The notes beneath the pieces are model-generated. The model was not told the origin of the DNA. It made no database searches and saw only the letters and a list, made by a program, of their open reading frames with translations. Below, one piece after another: positions 40,028 to 52,000 of a stretch of DNA of 64,000 bases. This DNA comes from Crossaster papposus. Lineage: Eukaryota; Echinodermata; Asteroidea; Velatida; Solasteridae. Position numbers and translations under genes: made by a program. Position 1 is the first letter of the stretch, and every line of letters starts with the position of its first letter. Location: contig JBAIAA010000809.1 in assembly GCA_037893245.1 (NCBI GenBank), positions 496,001 to 560,000 of the forward strand, written 5' to 3'.

Positions 40028-40066
<39 letters not shown>

Positions 40067-43000
40067 GTATTTTATAGTAAATATTGTTTAACGGACCTGT
40101 CCAAAGTTTTACACTTATGGATGCTGAGAAATCTAAGAAAAACGGCGTTTGTTTTCAACCGGCGTCGGGCAGTGGTTCTTATGTTGTTCTTGTTGTTCAT
40201 GATCGTCGGACGGCGATATTTTTTTGGTAACATTTAATTATTTAAAACATTTACAAGATATCTGGCGCAATCATTTCGTGGATGCCTACAATCATTATTT
40301 ACTTTCAAATAGTAAGATATTTCTTAATAATCGGTAGTAATTTTTTTGTTGATATCTGCAAATGGTGTACATCCTACCAACAAAGGACAGAGTAATGCCA
40401 TGTCTTTACAAGGATACAAATTTGAGAATGTGTGTTGTCCTGAATAATTCTGCTAATGCCAACTTTTCTTAGTTTTGTGTATATTAAACCATCCTACCGA
40501 TACGTGTACCGTACATGTACCAAAGCAATTTTAACCTCGTGTAAGTACGGTACATGTAATATACATTTTTTAAAGTCAGCCTAGTTCAATGATAAAGCAC
40601 TGTTGGATTACATTTACATCATGTACCAGTACATGTGTGTGTGTAAACTTAACCACCCTCTGTGTTCAATTCATGGTCCGATTTCAAATGCAATTAATGT
40701 TTTTTCTACAAGAAAACTCCCGCCTGTTTTTGCCGTTAACGGCTCCTTTTTCACTTTGTACTTAATCATCATTAGCCGATTGGCGGTATTAATAGCAGTG
40801 ACACGTGGCTCTAGGGCTGTGGCTAGCTACAGTACATGTCTCCCCCCCCCCCCCCCCTTCCCCTTCTTTGCCCTACCGTCATTGACTTCGTTGAATGGCT
40901 ATACCAGCGCTGAGTCCACCGAGGCTCCCGTGAGCTTTAATGACGGCGAGGGAGGGTTTAATTTGCAGATTGCGTCGTGTTGCTTCTGCTCTTGAACTTT
41001 GAGATGGTTGCTCTCATTTTCTCTCGTTCTTTTATATATATTTTTGTTGGGAGGGGGGGGGGGGGGGGGGGAGACATTTGCAATCAACTGCTTGAGGATG
41101 TGTTAACCATCTGTAATGCAAACATAACAATAACGGAGTTCTTTCTTCGGTTGGGGGAGGGGGGGGGGGGGGGGGGGGGGGGTTTGCTCACTCATTGGAC
41201 TAATTTGGATGGAAGATGATATTGTGATGATGCGACTTGCGATCGATGCTAATTGTGGTAATAATTATTCTGGCAAATGTGAATGACCAGCATATGTTTG
41301 GCACATGCATGTACGCTTAAAACTGTAACAAAACTACTACCAATGGTGAAAATGGTATACAAATCATTGATTATTGCACACACCCAATAGAGTTTGTCAA
41401 CTCTTTGTACTCGTTCTATACTGTACATGTACCATCCTATTCATTCATTCTGTAATCATGTTTATTGTAATTAAAAAGGAAGACAAGTGCCTTTCATCTA
41501 TTAAGAAACTTTAAACAGATTGCTACATGTGTGTCTTCTTGAAAATTTAACATAAACCAAGATATAATAATATCTTTGTTAAAGGTAGGATACACCATTT
41601 GCAGATATAGAAAAAAATTATTACCGAATTATTAGGAAACCTTTTACATGTACTTTTTTGAAAGTAAATAATGATTCTCGGCATCCAGCAAAATGATTGC
41701 ACTAGATGTCCCGTGATTTAAAAAAAAAAAAAACATTCGCAATCCGGCGATCGCGAAGAAACCAAAAATATAACATAAGAATAACTGCCCTACGCCGGTT
41801 GAAAACAAACGCTTTTTATGCTTTTCTCGGCATCCATGATTGTAACACCTTGGACAGGTCAGTTAAACGATATTTACTATAAAATACAGCCCCCCAAATC
41901 CACCCATTCATGATAATTCAAGCAATTATCAATGGTGTATCCTACCTTTTAATAGTATAGATAATCACCTGCACTTAAAGTAATAATAATAAAGTTGGTG
42001 CTTGTGTAGCGCTTTATACCCTACAATGTAGTGTTTCAAAGCGCTTTAAAATTATTCCTGTTCATCAGGAACGACACTATTTCTGCCAGAGCTCAAGGTC
42101 AGCGCATGTGGTCTATTGTGTAAATTATGCATATACATCAATCTGAGACAAAATACATGTAAAATGTTTCTGTTGAAGCGATCCAATTCAATAGGAGACT
42201 ATATAGTTGATTTGCGCTTTAGTAATCTTCTGTTGTGTGTTGGCCACTAAATACACGCATTTTCTAAATAAAAAAAAGTTTGACACAGTCCAACCAAATG
42301 TTTGTGAGAAGACAAAAGTGTGACTGTCAGTTTTCATTGTAATCCACACATTGGCTAGTCGACTGAAATGTCCATTGCAAAAGCACAGAGAAATGGTCAA
42401 GTAACTTTTGCGTGGAGCCAATTGCCTTGGCAACGGACAAAAGATGACGTATTGACTCTGGTATACTCTACAGGGTGTCTCTAAAAAAAAGTATACCCAT
42501 TTTCAAATTCATATTATTGCAAAACTACTGAATATTTCAGAAAAAGACAAATGTCTGTGGAAAGGGTACAGGTAGAAGGTCCTCTGTCCAATGGCATAAG
42601 GTTCAATTATGTCATTGACGTTGATGACTGAGCAAACAAGACAATTAATAAATGTACTGAAATCAGCACTGTGACAAGTTGGGATGATAAGGCGGGCAGT
42701 GAAGATGCCAGCTATGCATTAACAGGAATGGTGGCCATGTGGATGGCACAGAACGTTAAATTTGTCAGTTAAGTGTGACACCACAAATATAAAGAGATCA
42801 GAAAATTACTCATCGACCATGTCATCTTCACTTTTCCAATGTGTTTAAACAGCAAAACAATTTGTCTTCAACCAGTTTGCGTCGGGATTATTTTAACGTC
42901 ACCGAGCCGACGCACGGGATTATTTTTAACGAAACGGCAGGTTCAGGCTGCCAGTACCGGGAAGCACACCCACGCATTTCCGGCCTTGCTCGCTGCATGA

Positions 43001-46000
43001 CAGACATTTGCGGCCTTGCTCGTGGCGTGTTTATGCGTCATCCATTTTGAATCTGGGAAAAACTTTGCCTTTATATTCGTGAGCCTGAGCTTTGTCACTC
43101 AAGTAAAAACAACTTGTCACAGTGCTGATTTCAGTGCCTTTCATAAGTGTAATGTTTGCTCAGTCATTCATGGCACTGACATATTGAACCTTATACCATT
43201 GGGCAGAGGACATTCTGCAGATATGTCCTTTTCTGAAATATTCAGTAGTTTTGCAATAATATGAATTTTAGAATGGGTATTTTGTTTACAGACACCCTGT
43301 ATAGGCCGAGGCAAGTGACACAACAAATTTGCTTGGTATTTGTTGGTTTTTTTCATATGAAAATAAACCACTACCCCTCCTGCACGTCCCCTACCCCTCC
43401 TGCACGTCCCCTACCCCTACCCACTCAGTATCAGAGGAAAGTTAATCAAAACAGGATGTAAAGGACAATACACACCTGTCCCATACATGTAATAGGAACC
43501 ATGCTTCACTGCACTTCACCCACTGGGTTGAGATAGGCATTGTTGAGATTTGGAGCCCTTGTTGACACAAGTGACCTCTCTGATGATGATCAAACAATTT
43601 TAATGATCAGGTACTGGTACAAAAAGTCTTTGGGACAAATCGTGGGCTATGATATACATGTAAATAAGTTCTTTTTTGTTCACAAAGGTCTTAGTTCAGG
43701 GTGGTTTGTTTTTCTTCAGTTTTTGTTTGAAGCAACATCGCTTTTTGAGGAAATCCAACCGAAGTCGTTGAGTGTGCCAGCTTTTTTCTTTTCCATGCTG
43801 TTTGCATGCAGCCAGTGCTATGATGTCATAGGTGTTACAAGCTTTGAATTTCAAATAATGGATGGTTGTTTTAGTATTGTACATGTAGTTGACTGGTGTC
43901 TGTTGACTAGTAATGAGACGTGGAAGAAAATACACAAGTACTAGGTGAAGAAGTATGGTTTGCCAAACTTCAAGTGATTTTGTAAACAAACTAGTCGTAA
44001 ACTACGGACGACAGGGTTTCAAGATTAACTCGAACCCAAGGATGACCAACTCGGACCCAACGACAACCAACTTGGAACCATCATGATATTAATATGGACT
44101 GTTTAGTGGTTTTCAGATCATGCGCCACACATTTTGTCATGCACAAAGTTTGACCCCTTGTTTAATGAACGGATGAAGTGATCAGTCAATCACTCTATCC
44201 ATTCATTCAAACTAGTCAACAGTCTTGCGAAGGCCAAAAAGAAACTATAAATTATGCTATAGGAGTTGGTCGTGGGTCCGAGTTGGTCGTGGGTTCGAGT
44301 TTACCTGATCCCGATGACAGACAGCAATCAGTTTGTAATGGCAAAATATAAGGACATCTTTCAAGTAATCAGTTTGTCTGGAGTTGAGATTTTTGAAGGT
44401 GTTTTCTTTTTTGAGAAATGGAGTGACTTTGTTCGTGTACATATTAGCTCCTCTTTAGTTTTTAATTAATCCAAAATAATTATCAGCACACATGAATTCT
44501 TGCCACAAAGTAAATTTTTTGTTTTGTTCTACATGTACTTCGTTTGTTTAGACCAAACTGCATAAAATGTCCCTTTTATTATGGTTAATTTGTAAGTATA
44601 TTAATGGTTTGTGCAATATTTTGGACTGTTTTTCAGAGGTACCCAATTCCTGTTGTATGGGGTTCCAGCGAGGGGAGATGTACAGCCAGCAAGGAAATGC
44701 TGATGGTAAGTCTTAAGATGTTTGCCCCGCTTGACTTTCTTAGGTTGTTCTGTGGGAGTTGTTTATGTCTTACTCGCGAGCTGGACATTCCATTATATAG
44801 CTAGAGGGGTGTTTTGAAAAACATGAAGTAAAGTTGTCAACCAAAAATCCAAAATCGTTGAAAAGGTTTAATTTTTTTTAATTTTTTTTTCTCAAGTTAT
44901 CGGTCCATGTACTTTGAATGGTCTTGAAACGTTTCTGTAATTTTTCTGTTAGTGATTGAACAGTTGGATACACATGTACCGGTACATTTGTTGGAGCAAA
45001 ATTTTCAAAACAAATCTGTATTATTGTGACAGGCAATAACTGTACATGTATGTTGTGGAGTAGGGAGCTAGAATAGCGTACTTGTACATTTACACAAGTT
45101 AAAAACAAAATGCATGTGTATTTAAACAGAACCACATGCTCAAATCCATAATGATAATTATCCAACATAGACTAAAAATATAAAGGATTAATAGTAATTG
45201 TTAATAAATTTGACCGCCAACATTTTGAAAATTGCCATAAAAACGCGCCAATATTATCAAAAACACTACAATGTAGTACATTTATTTGTAATTGCTCAAA
45301 TGTATATTTACAATGTATACAGGTACTTCATGGCAATATTTCAAACAGGGGCATTACCATGATTACACTTGTTCTTTTAGAGTACTCATGTTCATGACCA
45401 AGTGGATTTCAAAAAAATATGTTGGACGGTGGATTTTGTTAATTCCGTTGAATTTTATTAAACAACAATGTTAGATATTTTTGTACACAAAAAATCGGGG
45501 GCAAAGGATGGTGTTTGGTATAGCCGAATGTTCAGTATAGCGGTGTTCTGCTGTACCATTTACTTGGCTGCTTCCATTTCCATAAGCCTGCACACACGCA
45601 CACACACGCAGCTCTGTTTTGACCGGCAATCGTGGACGGGGTATTGTCCGACCGTCTTCCCTCTTTTGTTTATACTCTAACGTTTTTTTATGATCGCCAT
45701 AGGATTTGTACATGGGAAAAGATCGTGGACGTTGTGTCAATCGTGGACCCATTGTTTGAATCCATATTCTTTTGTCCGACGACCACGATTGCCGGTCAAT
45801 ACAAACGCACACCGTCGTGTATTGACCGGCAATCGTGGACGGGGCATTGTCCGACCGTCTTCCCTCTCTTGTTTGTAACGTTTTCGGATGATCGCCATAG
45901 GATTTGTACACGAGTTGAGATCGTGGACGTTGTGTCAATCGTGGACCCATTGTTTGCCTCTCAATTCTTTTGTCCGACGACCAAGATTGCTGGTCAATAC

Positions 46001-49000
46001 AAACGCACAATCCTGGCACCACACTCTGCTAGTAAGTCAAGCCGATGTTGGGCCAGACTCGAAACAATTATCAATTTTGTATCCTTTCTCCTCCAACCCT
46101 AACCCCACCCCTGGGGGAAGGGGGTATTAGGATTTGCTGAACAAAGCATGACAGGTTGGACCTTGTGGCAGGGCAATGAGGGCATGTGCCAGTGTTTTTG
46201 ACTGGCATTGTGAATGTCATTTCATCCGAGTTCCAGAAGGGTTTGCCTGCCAGCAAACTTCATCATTAAAGGGGTATTATTGAAATATGATACCCCCATA
46301 TATCTCAAATTGGAAAGCTTCTCTTGTTGTCCTCCAGGGATCATTTTTCCCTTCTGGTTTTTTTATAATATTTTCTTAATGTTTTTTTTCCTACCAACTT
46401 TCTGCTTTAGGATATTCATATTTTAGAGTATTATGTTGAGTTTAGAGACCTGTGGTAGGTAATTTTCTATTCGTTGGTTGTGATTCCAAAAAGTTAGGCA
46501 GTGTTGTTGTAATGTCATTGTACATTTCAACCATGCCAAGATCTTAAGGCCAAACAACAAACCTCCAAAAAAAATATAAAAATTGTTATAATAAAAAATG
46601 TGTTGCAATTGCTTTTATTGATTGATTAAATGTTTATTGACAGGGCAATACTGGATATTATAGAAACACCAGAAAGGTTTAGATTTTAGTTGGAAAATAC
46701 TGATAAAAGGTTGTGAATGAGAATTTGAAATGTAAGCTTTCAGGTTTTTAAGTATTTCTGCTTTTCCCTTTTTTTCCCTATTTTTTTTCTCACTTTGCTT
46801 CTACTTTTCCTATTTTTTCTTAAAATTTCTACTTTTTCCTTCGAAAAGTTGATTTCCATTGAATATTGATCCATGTGTGTGAAACAGTTTTCGCGTTGCT
46901 GTCATAAAAAATTATGTCAGTTTCGCTTCTGCCGTTTCAACAATTTTCCTCGTCGGCATCTTCCACTACTCCTTTGTCAGTAGCCGTAGCTGCTCCAAGT
47001 TGGTGGTGTTGTGTAGGCGCTTGCCCACGCTCTTCAGGTAGTGTGGTAGTGAGGGCTTCCTCGCCAACCTTCCATGTCTGCTTCTATCCCGAAGTACTCA
47101 TTGGTGAATTTCTGAGCAGGTACGTCTCTTGGTAGTCGCATGACATGGCGGAAGAATCTCCAGCGTGCTTCAAGGGCCATGATGCTGAGCGGACCACATA
47201 GAGTGCCTTATTGGAGATGCGGTGCAGCGACAGTATGCCAATGATTTAACGTAATGATCTGCCATATTGTAGGGAAGTACAGAAGCACGAACGCGTTGTA
47301 GATCCGCAGACGGGAGTACCTCACTCACGTGGTGACACCGTAGCCAAAGTGTTCTTATCTTATGGAATGCTACATTGGCTACATGTAGCTGCTTACGGTG
47401 GGCGACATCTTCCCCATCGTCATGCGCCATTCCTCTCCCCTTCACGGTCTACCTGATTTAGCTCAGTGTGCTCAGTTTTAGTGAGGTTGATGGTTAGAAA
47501 CCATTAAAGCAGACTTTATGGTGCGGTCTGCTCCACTATGTCGAGACATTCTCGCGTGTTGCTCACAAAGTCTAAGTCGTCTGCGTATACATCAAGAGAG
47601 ACAGCCCTGTCTCTATTGCTCGGCGTCTGCAGTTTCTCACGAAGATCACGGGGAGCTGTCAGATACAACACAAAATGAAGGGCTTTGGCCTTTGGTTGCA
47701 GGAGTACCGCAACTGTACTTCCAAGAGCTTAGACGGAGCACAAGCCAAATGAGGCCTAAGATGCTGTGGACATGGGTGATTATCACCAAAAAAACAACAA
47801 CTAAAAACCTGCAATAGTCCTACTTTTATGCAGATTATTTTTTTGTTTTCCTAATTGCGAAAATGTTGATCTTACTTTTCTCTTACTTGTTTATCTGGGT
47901 CTGCTGGAAAGTTTGTTATTGGTTAAACAGCAACACCTACAGTGTAATTTATGAAATAGATAATTCAATCCACGGTTTACGGAGCCAAGCAATACATGTT
48001 TATCTGCGCAGTTCTGCTGGTATTTGTGGTCCTCATGGTTAATTATTTTCTGTCTTGTAGGATGTAGCGGTATTCCCGAGCAAGCAGCAAGACCTTTCTT
48101 TGACGATGCCAGTGTTCCTGAGAAGATTCCTGAAGGTAAACGTGTTCGTAAAAATAAAATAAAAAAGTGCAGTCAACGTTTCCAATGAAACAAATGGATT
48201 ATTTACCCAAAGATTAACATACCCAATTTCCCATACTCGATAAGCCCACCTTGTACATGTAGTATCAAGGTCTTGTAATTGGAAGAATTGAAAAGTGGAA
48301 TAAAATGTGGATTTGGTTCTCTAGGTATATATATTTTTATGTATTGTACATCCATGCCAAATATTCTTAATAAAAAAAGACCTGTCATCATTTCTGCATG
48401 AAATGATAAAACAGATGGGACAAATTGGCCACCAAAATTAATTTTTTTTTTTTTTTTTTTAGGGTGGGGGGGGGGAAGGGGTGGCGGCAATAATTGATCT
48501 ACGAAAAAGCAAAAGAGAATAGCTGTGCTCGGTGAATGATGGGAACAATGAAGCTTCTTTTTTTCTAGTGTTTTTTTTTTAGGGGATAAGACGAGGGCAA
48601 CTAAAAGCGATTTCACTGCTTTTCAATCAGTTAACCGTCAATGCTGGAGGATTGCTAATTCATCATGGCTACAAAGCCCCTCTGGTTGGCAGCGCTGGCG
48701 TGATTACTTAGCGGACAATATGCTAGATGCATTAAATAGTAAATGGCGATAGGGAGAACAAAAACAGAGGAGAGAGAGGGCTGGAGGAGGGGAAGAAAAG
48801 AAAATAAAGGAGGTCTTGATGATGATAATACCCTCCGCTCGCGGGGTTAGTGGCGGTAAGACTTGGTCGTGAGGGGCTACGCCCGGGAGCTGAAGAAAGT
48901 ACAACAATGGGACAAGCTGAGCAAAACGGCCAAAAGAAAAGATGAACAAAAAACAGACCGTGTTGCCAGTCATTCATCAAGAAAAACGGAGCCTGGTTAG

Positions 49001-52000
49001 ACCCGCCTGTCTGGGCTGCTATCAGAAGCAATCAGCCACGCCAGATACAACAACTTGTTTGCTTTTGTGTCCTAATTTCGGGCTAATGGGAGTTGACAGG
49101 CGTTATTATGAACTTAGACTGGGGGGGGGGGGGCTGTCGTGATTGTGTTGGATCTTAAGCTTATTACTATGTGTGACCGGCTCTGCAAAAAGGGTATTAT
49201 GCTGCGCTGAGCATTATCATGTAATGGCTCGCTTAACGTGGAGAGGGTAAACATTTCATCAAAAAAGTGATTTTCATTATTTCTCACGATTGACATCTTT
49301 AATACCTAAAGTTTCAGGTTTCATTCACAGAAAGTTGATGAATAAAGTGGGAAAAAACAACCATTTTGTGTGCATCGTTCTGTTGTTCTACAACAGAGCC
49401 GGCTATTTCAAAGCCTGTCTTCTCAGTTGTGTAATTTGAACTCCAAGGAAGTAATCAATAGGCAAACCTTTCATATCTCCAGAACGGGAGGAGCTATGGA
49501 ATTCTATTATATTTTCCAAATGAAAGCTTGCATTGTTGGCTTTTTAAACATGCATATAACTCAATTTCATAATACCCATTTTTTTTGTGGAGTGGGTCAC
49601 ATGTACATGTAAGCTTAAAGGGAAGGAAGGGTTGATTTTCACTGGATGTGTAGCCTCTTTTGGGTTAATAGAAACAGTGTCGTTTGGTGTCAACCTTGCT
49701 TCTTCGTAACCCTAACGGTCAACAATCTTTTGCAATTTAAATACAATTTTGCACGCACCTTTATTAGGGTTACTCTACATAAACATGGAGCCCCTCTTCA
49801 TAGCTCCATGACATAAACAAGTAATTTGTTTATATTTTTGGAAGAAAAAAAAGGTACTTCTTTTCCATCCACTTGATGGTTGATTTTTTTTTTTAAGTAT
49901 CTTTCTTTCTTTTGAAATTGATTATTAACCAGTTCGTGCCGCTATATAACCAGTTCATACACACGTTTGTCCGAGATTTAAAACGGATGACGCATAAACA
50001 CGTTACAATAGCAGGGTTTCCCCTTAGCGGTCGCCAGCTCGCCAAATGCGACCCAAAACAGCCACGGACGACTCAAAACACTGCCTCGGTCGTCCGGCCG
50101 GCGAGTTAAATATTGAATACATTACATGTGATTTCCCAGATCAACTGTTTACTAGTACATGTACAGCAGTACCTTTACACAACAGTGCACGCGCACGTGC
50201 ATTGCAGAGATAGGATCGATACAGATTCGCGATGTTTATAGCCTGCTTGCTATGGCTAGCGCTAGCGCATGGCGCGCATGGCCTGTGCGGCACACATACA
50301 TGTACATGTACATCCCTACCGCAAGCGTACGTAAAAACGGTGATGGTGCCAAAAAGCCATGTGCTCGCCCCATGCAAAGCATGCATAATGCAGGCGCATT
50401 GTTGGATTGGTTTCCGCCGCACGCTTCAATGGACAAAGTTAAGGACCGAAACCAGTCCATGGCCGACATGCATGTATTTTTCCGTTACGCGAAATGGTCG
50501 AATTTGACATCGTAAGATGTAAAAATGCCTGGCAAACAAACCTCAATGAAGAAAGTCATATCCTGCAGGTTAATTATCAGATCATGGTCGCCCTTTCCTA
50601 TTTTTTTATTTTCTGTTAATGTATTTCTTTCGAGGTAGTAACGCTTGTCCTTCTTGAGCGATGTAGCGTGTTTCTACAAAATGTTCTACCGCGGCATGTT
50701 TCCTGCATTCTCCTGCATTCTGTTTACGCTTCGCCTTGTGTGGTGTGTTGGTCAGCTCGGCGTTCGTTCATCGTGTGAAAGATTGATTTAGGCCAACATT
50801 CTCCGTTTCTTTTCCAAAAATGTTTTCAACCTTAAACATTTAATATGCTTTTACAATAACTCCGCCAGTTTTGTTGTCACATGCGAGGTTTAGTTTTGAT
50901 AGCTTTTGTGGCGGATGCAAATTAAATCTTCCCGCAAGATCAGCGATTACAACAAGCAGTGGGCTGGCCGGCTGTGAAGTGCCGTGCCGTGCCCTGCCGT
51001 GCCGCGTTACGGCAATTTTACCAAACGCGCGGCGGGCTTTCGCGGAAGGTCGGACAATGCAGTTGGCGTTGCGTAACCTCGGTGAAAAACACAGTATGGC
51101 AAATGCACACGTGGCCACTGAAAATGCTTTCGGGCGACTGAAAACTCTAATTAGGTAGCCCGGCGGGCCACTGAAAAAAAAAGTTAAGGGAAACCCCTGC
51201 AATAGGTGGAAATAGGTGGGTGTGCTTCCCGATACCATCGGCCAGAACCCGCCTCGGATCGAGTTTCGTTAAAAATAATCTTGCGCCTCGGCTCGGTGAA
51301 TTTCAAGTAATCCCGGCGCTAACTGGTTAAGCCCCTTTTTACACTACAGCCTTTCAACCTGGGTTGAACTCAACCCTGGGCAAGCCCGGTGCTGGCCCGT
51401 GTTGAGTTTTTTTATTTTTCAACCCTGAGTTTAACCCTGTGTTGTGAGAAAGTCATTTGTTTGCATTTTTTAATAATAGCCTGAAGCAAATGATGAAACT
51501 ACCAATTTGAAAAATTCATATAAAGTCCGGTTGAGGAATTGATTACATGTATACAGTCCAATAACCCATGCATGCTGAAACACCGCACTGCGAGATAGGG
51601 ACATCTTGTAACCAAGACTACATGTAGGTCCTTATAGGCTAACTCAATAGGGGAGCTGCTAATTAAGCCAAGCAATTTACTAATCACAGAAAATTATTGC
51701 TGAGCAAAAACAAAGTTACCAGTCAAAATGACATGAAATGTATTGAATCCGACTGGCTCCCAGCTGATTTGTGCTAAGTGCATAAACTTGGGCTTGTCTG
51801 ATTTACTTTGGCTACGGCTCGAAATAACATGAACACACATGTCATTGAGGATCAGCTGTAGCCGCTCCCTCCCTATTGTGTGTGTAATTTGAAGCCATAG
51901 CCAAGTAATTTCCTGCTTAGCGGCTTGGTGACATTGGACCCGTTTACATTGTAATTCATTTTGCAGGCGAGACCAAGCCAGAGACTACTTTCCGCGAGGG

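Larger units (their letters stand above)
34612..44636 (+). other. Intron of ETV1/4/5 (10.0 kb)
   Basis: GT-AG, phase 1. It contains five MITE-A copies or fragments, TTCGCACTGGAC and mariner-like elements, a SINE fragment and several poly(G) tracts (listed separately). In 35198-36018, 38389-39748, 40379-41578 and 43302-44025 I see only low-complexity or anonymous sequence. Confidence 0.85.
44706..51966 (+). other. Two introns of ETV1/4/5 flanking the exon at 48061-48135
   Basis: Introns of 3.4 and 3.8 kb with GT-AG ends, both phase 1. The first holds a duplicated foldback element and a LINE relic. The second holds a GTGACC-family element and a TTAACCAG element split by a hAT-like insertion. 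48136-49168 and 51331-51966 show nothing beyond T- and G-rich runs and scraps resembling the GGGGCCAATTT foldback. Confidence 0.85.

Noticed and set aside
45471-46022. A 183-codon minus-strand frame
   Set aside because: It translates the tandem foldback units, with the same peptide twice; no domain.
46914-47135. A plus-strand Ser-rich 73-codon frame
   Set aside because: It is the antisense of the LINE relic.
50141-50515. Open frames of 90-118 codons on both strands
   Set aside because: They lie within the non-autonomous hAT-like insertion, overlap one another and show no domain.
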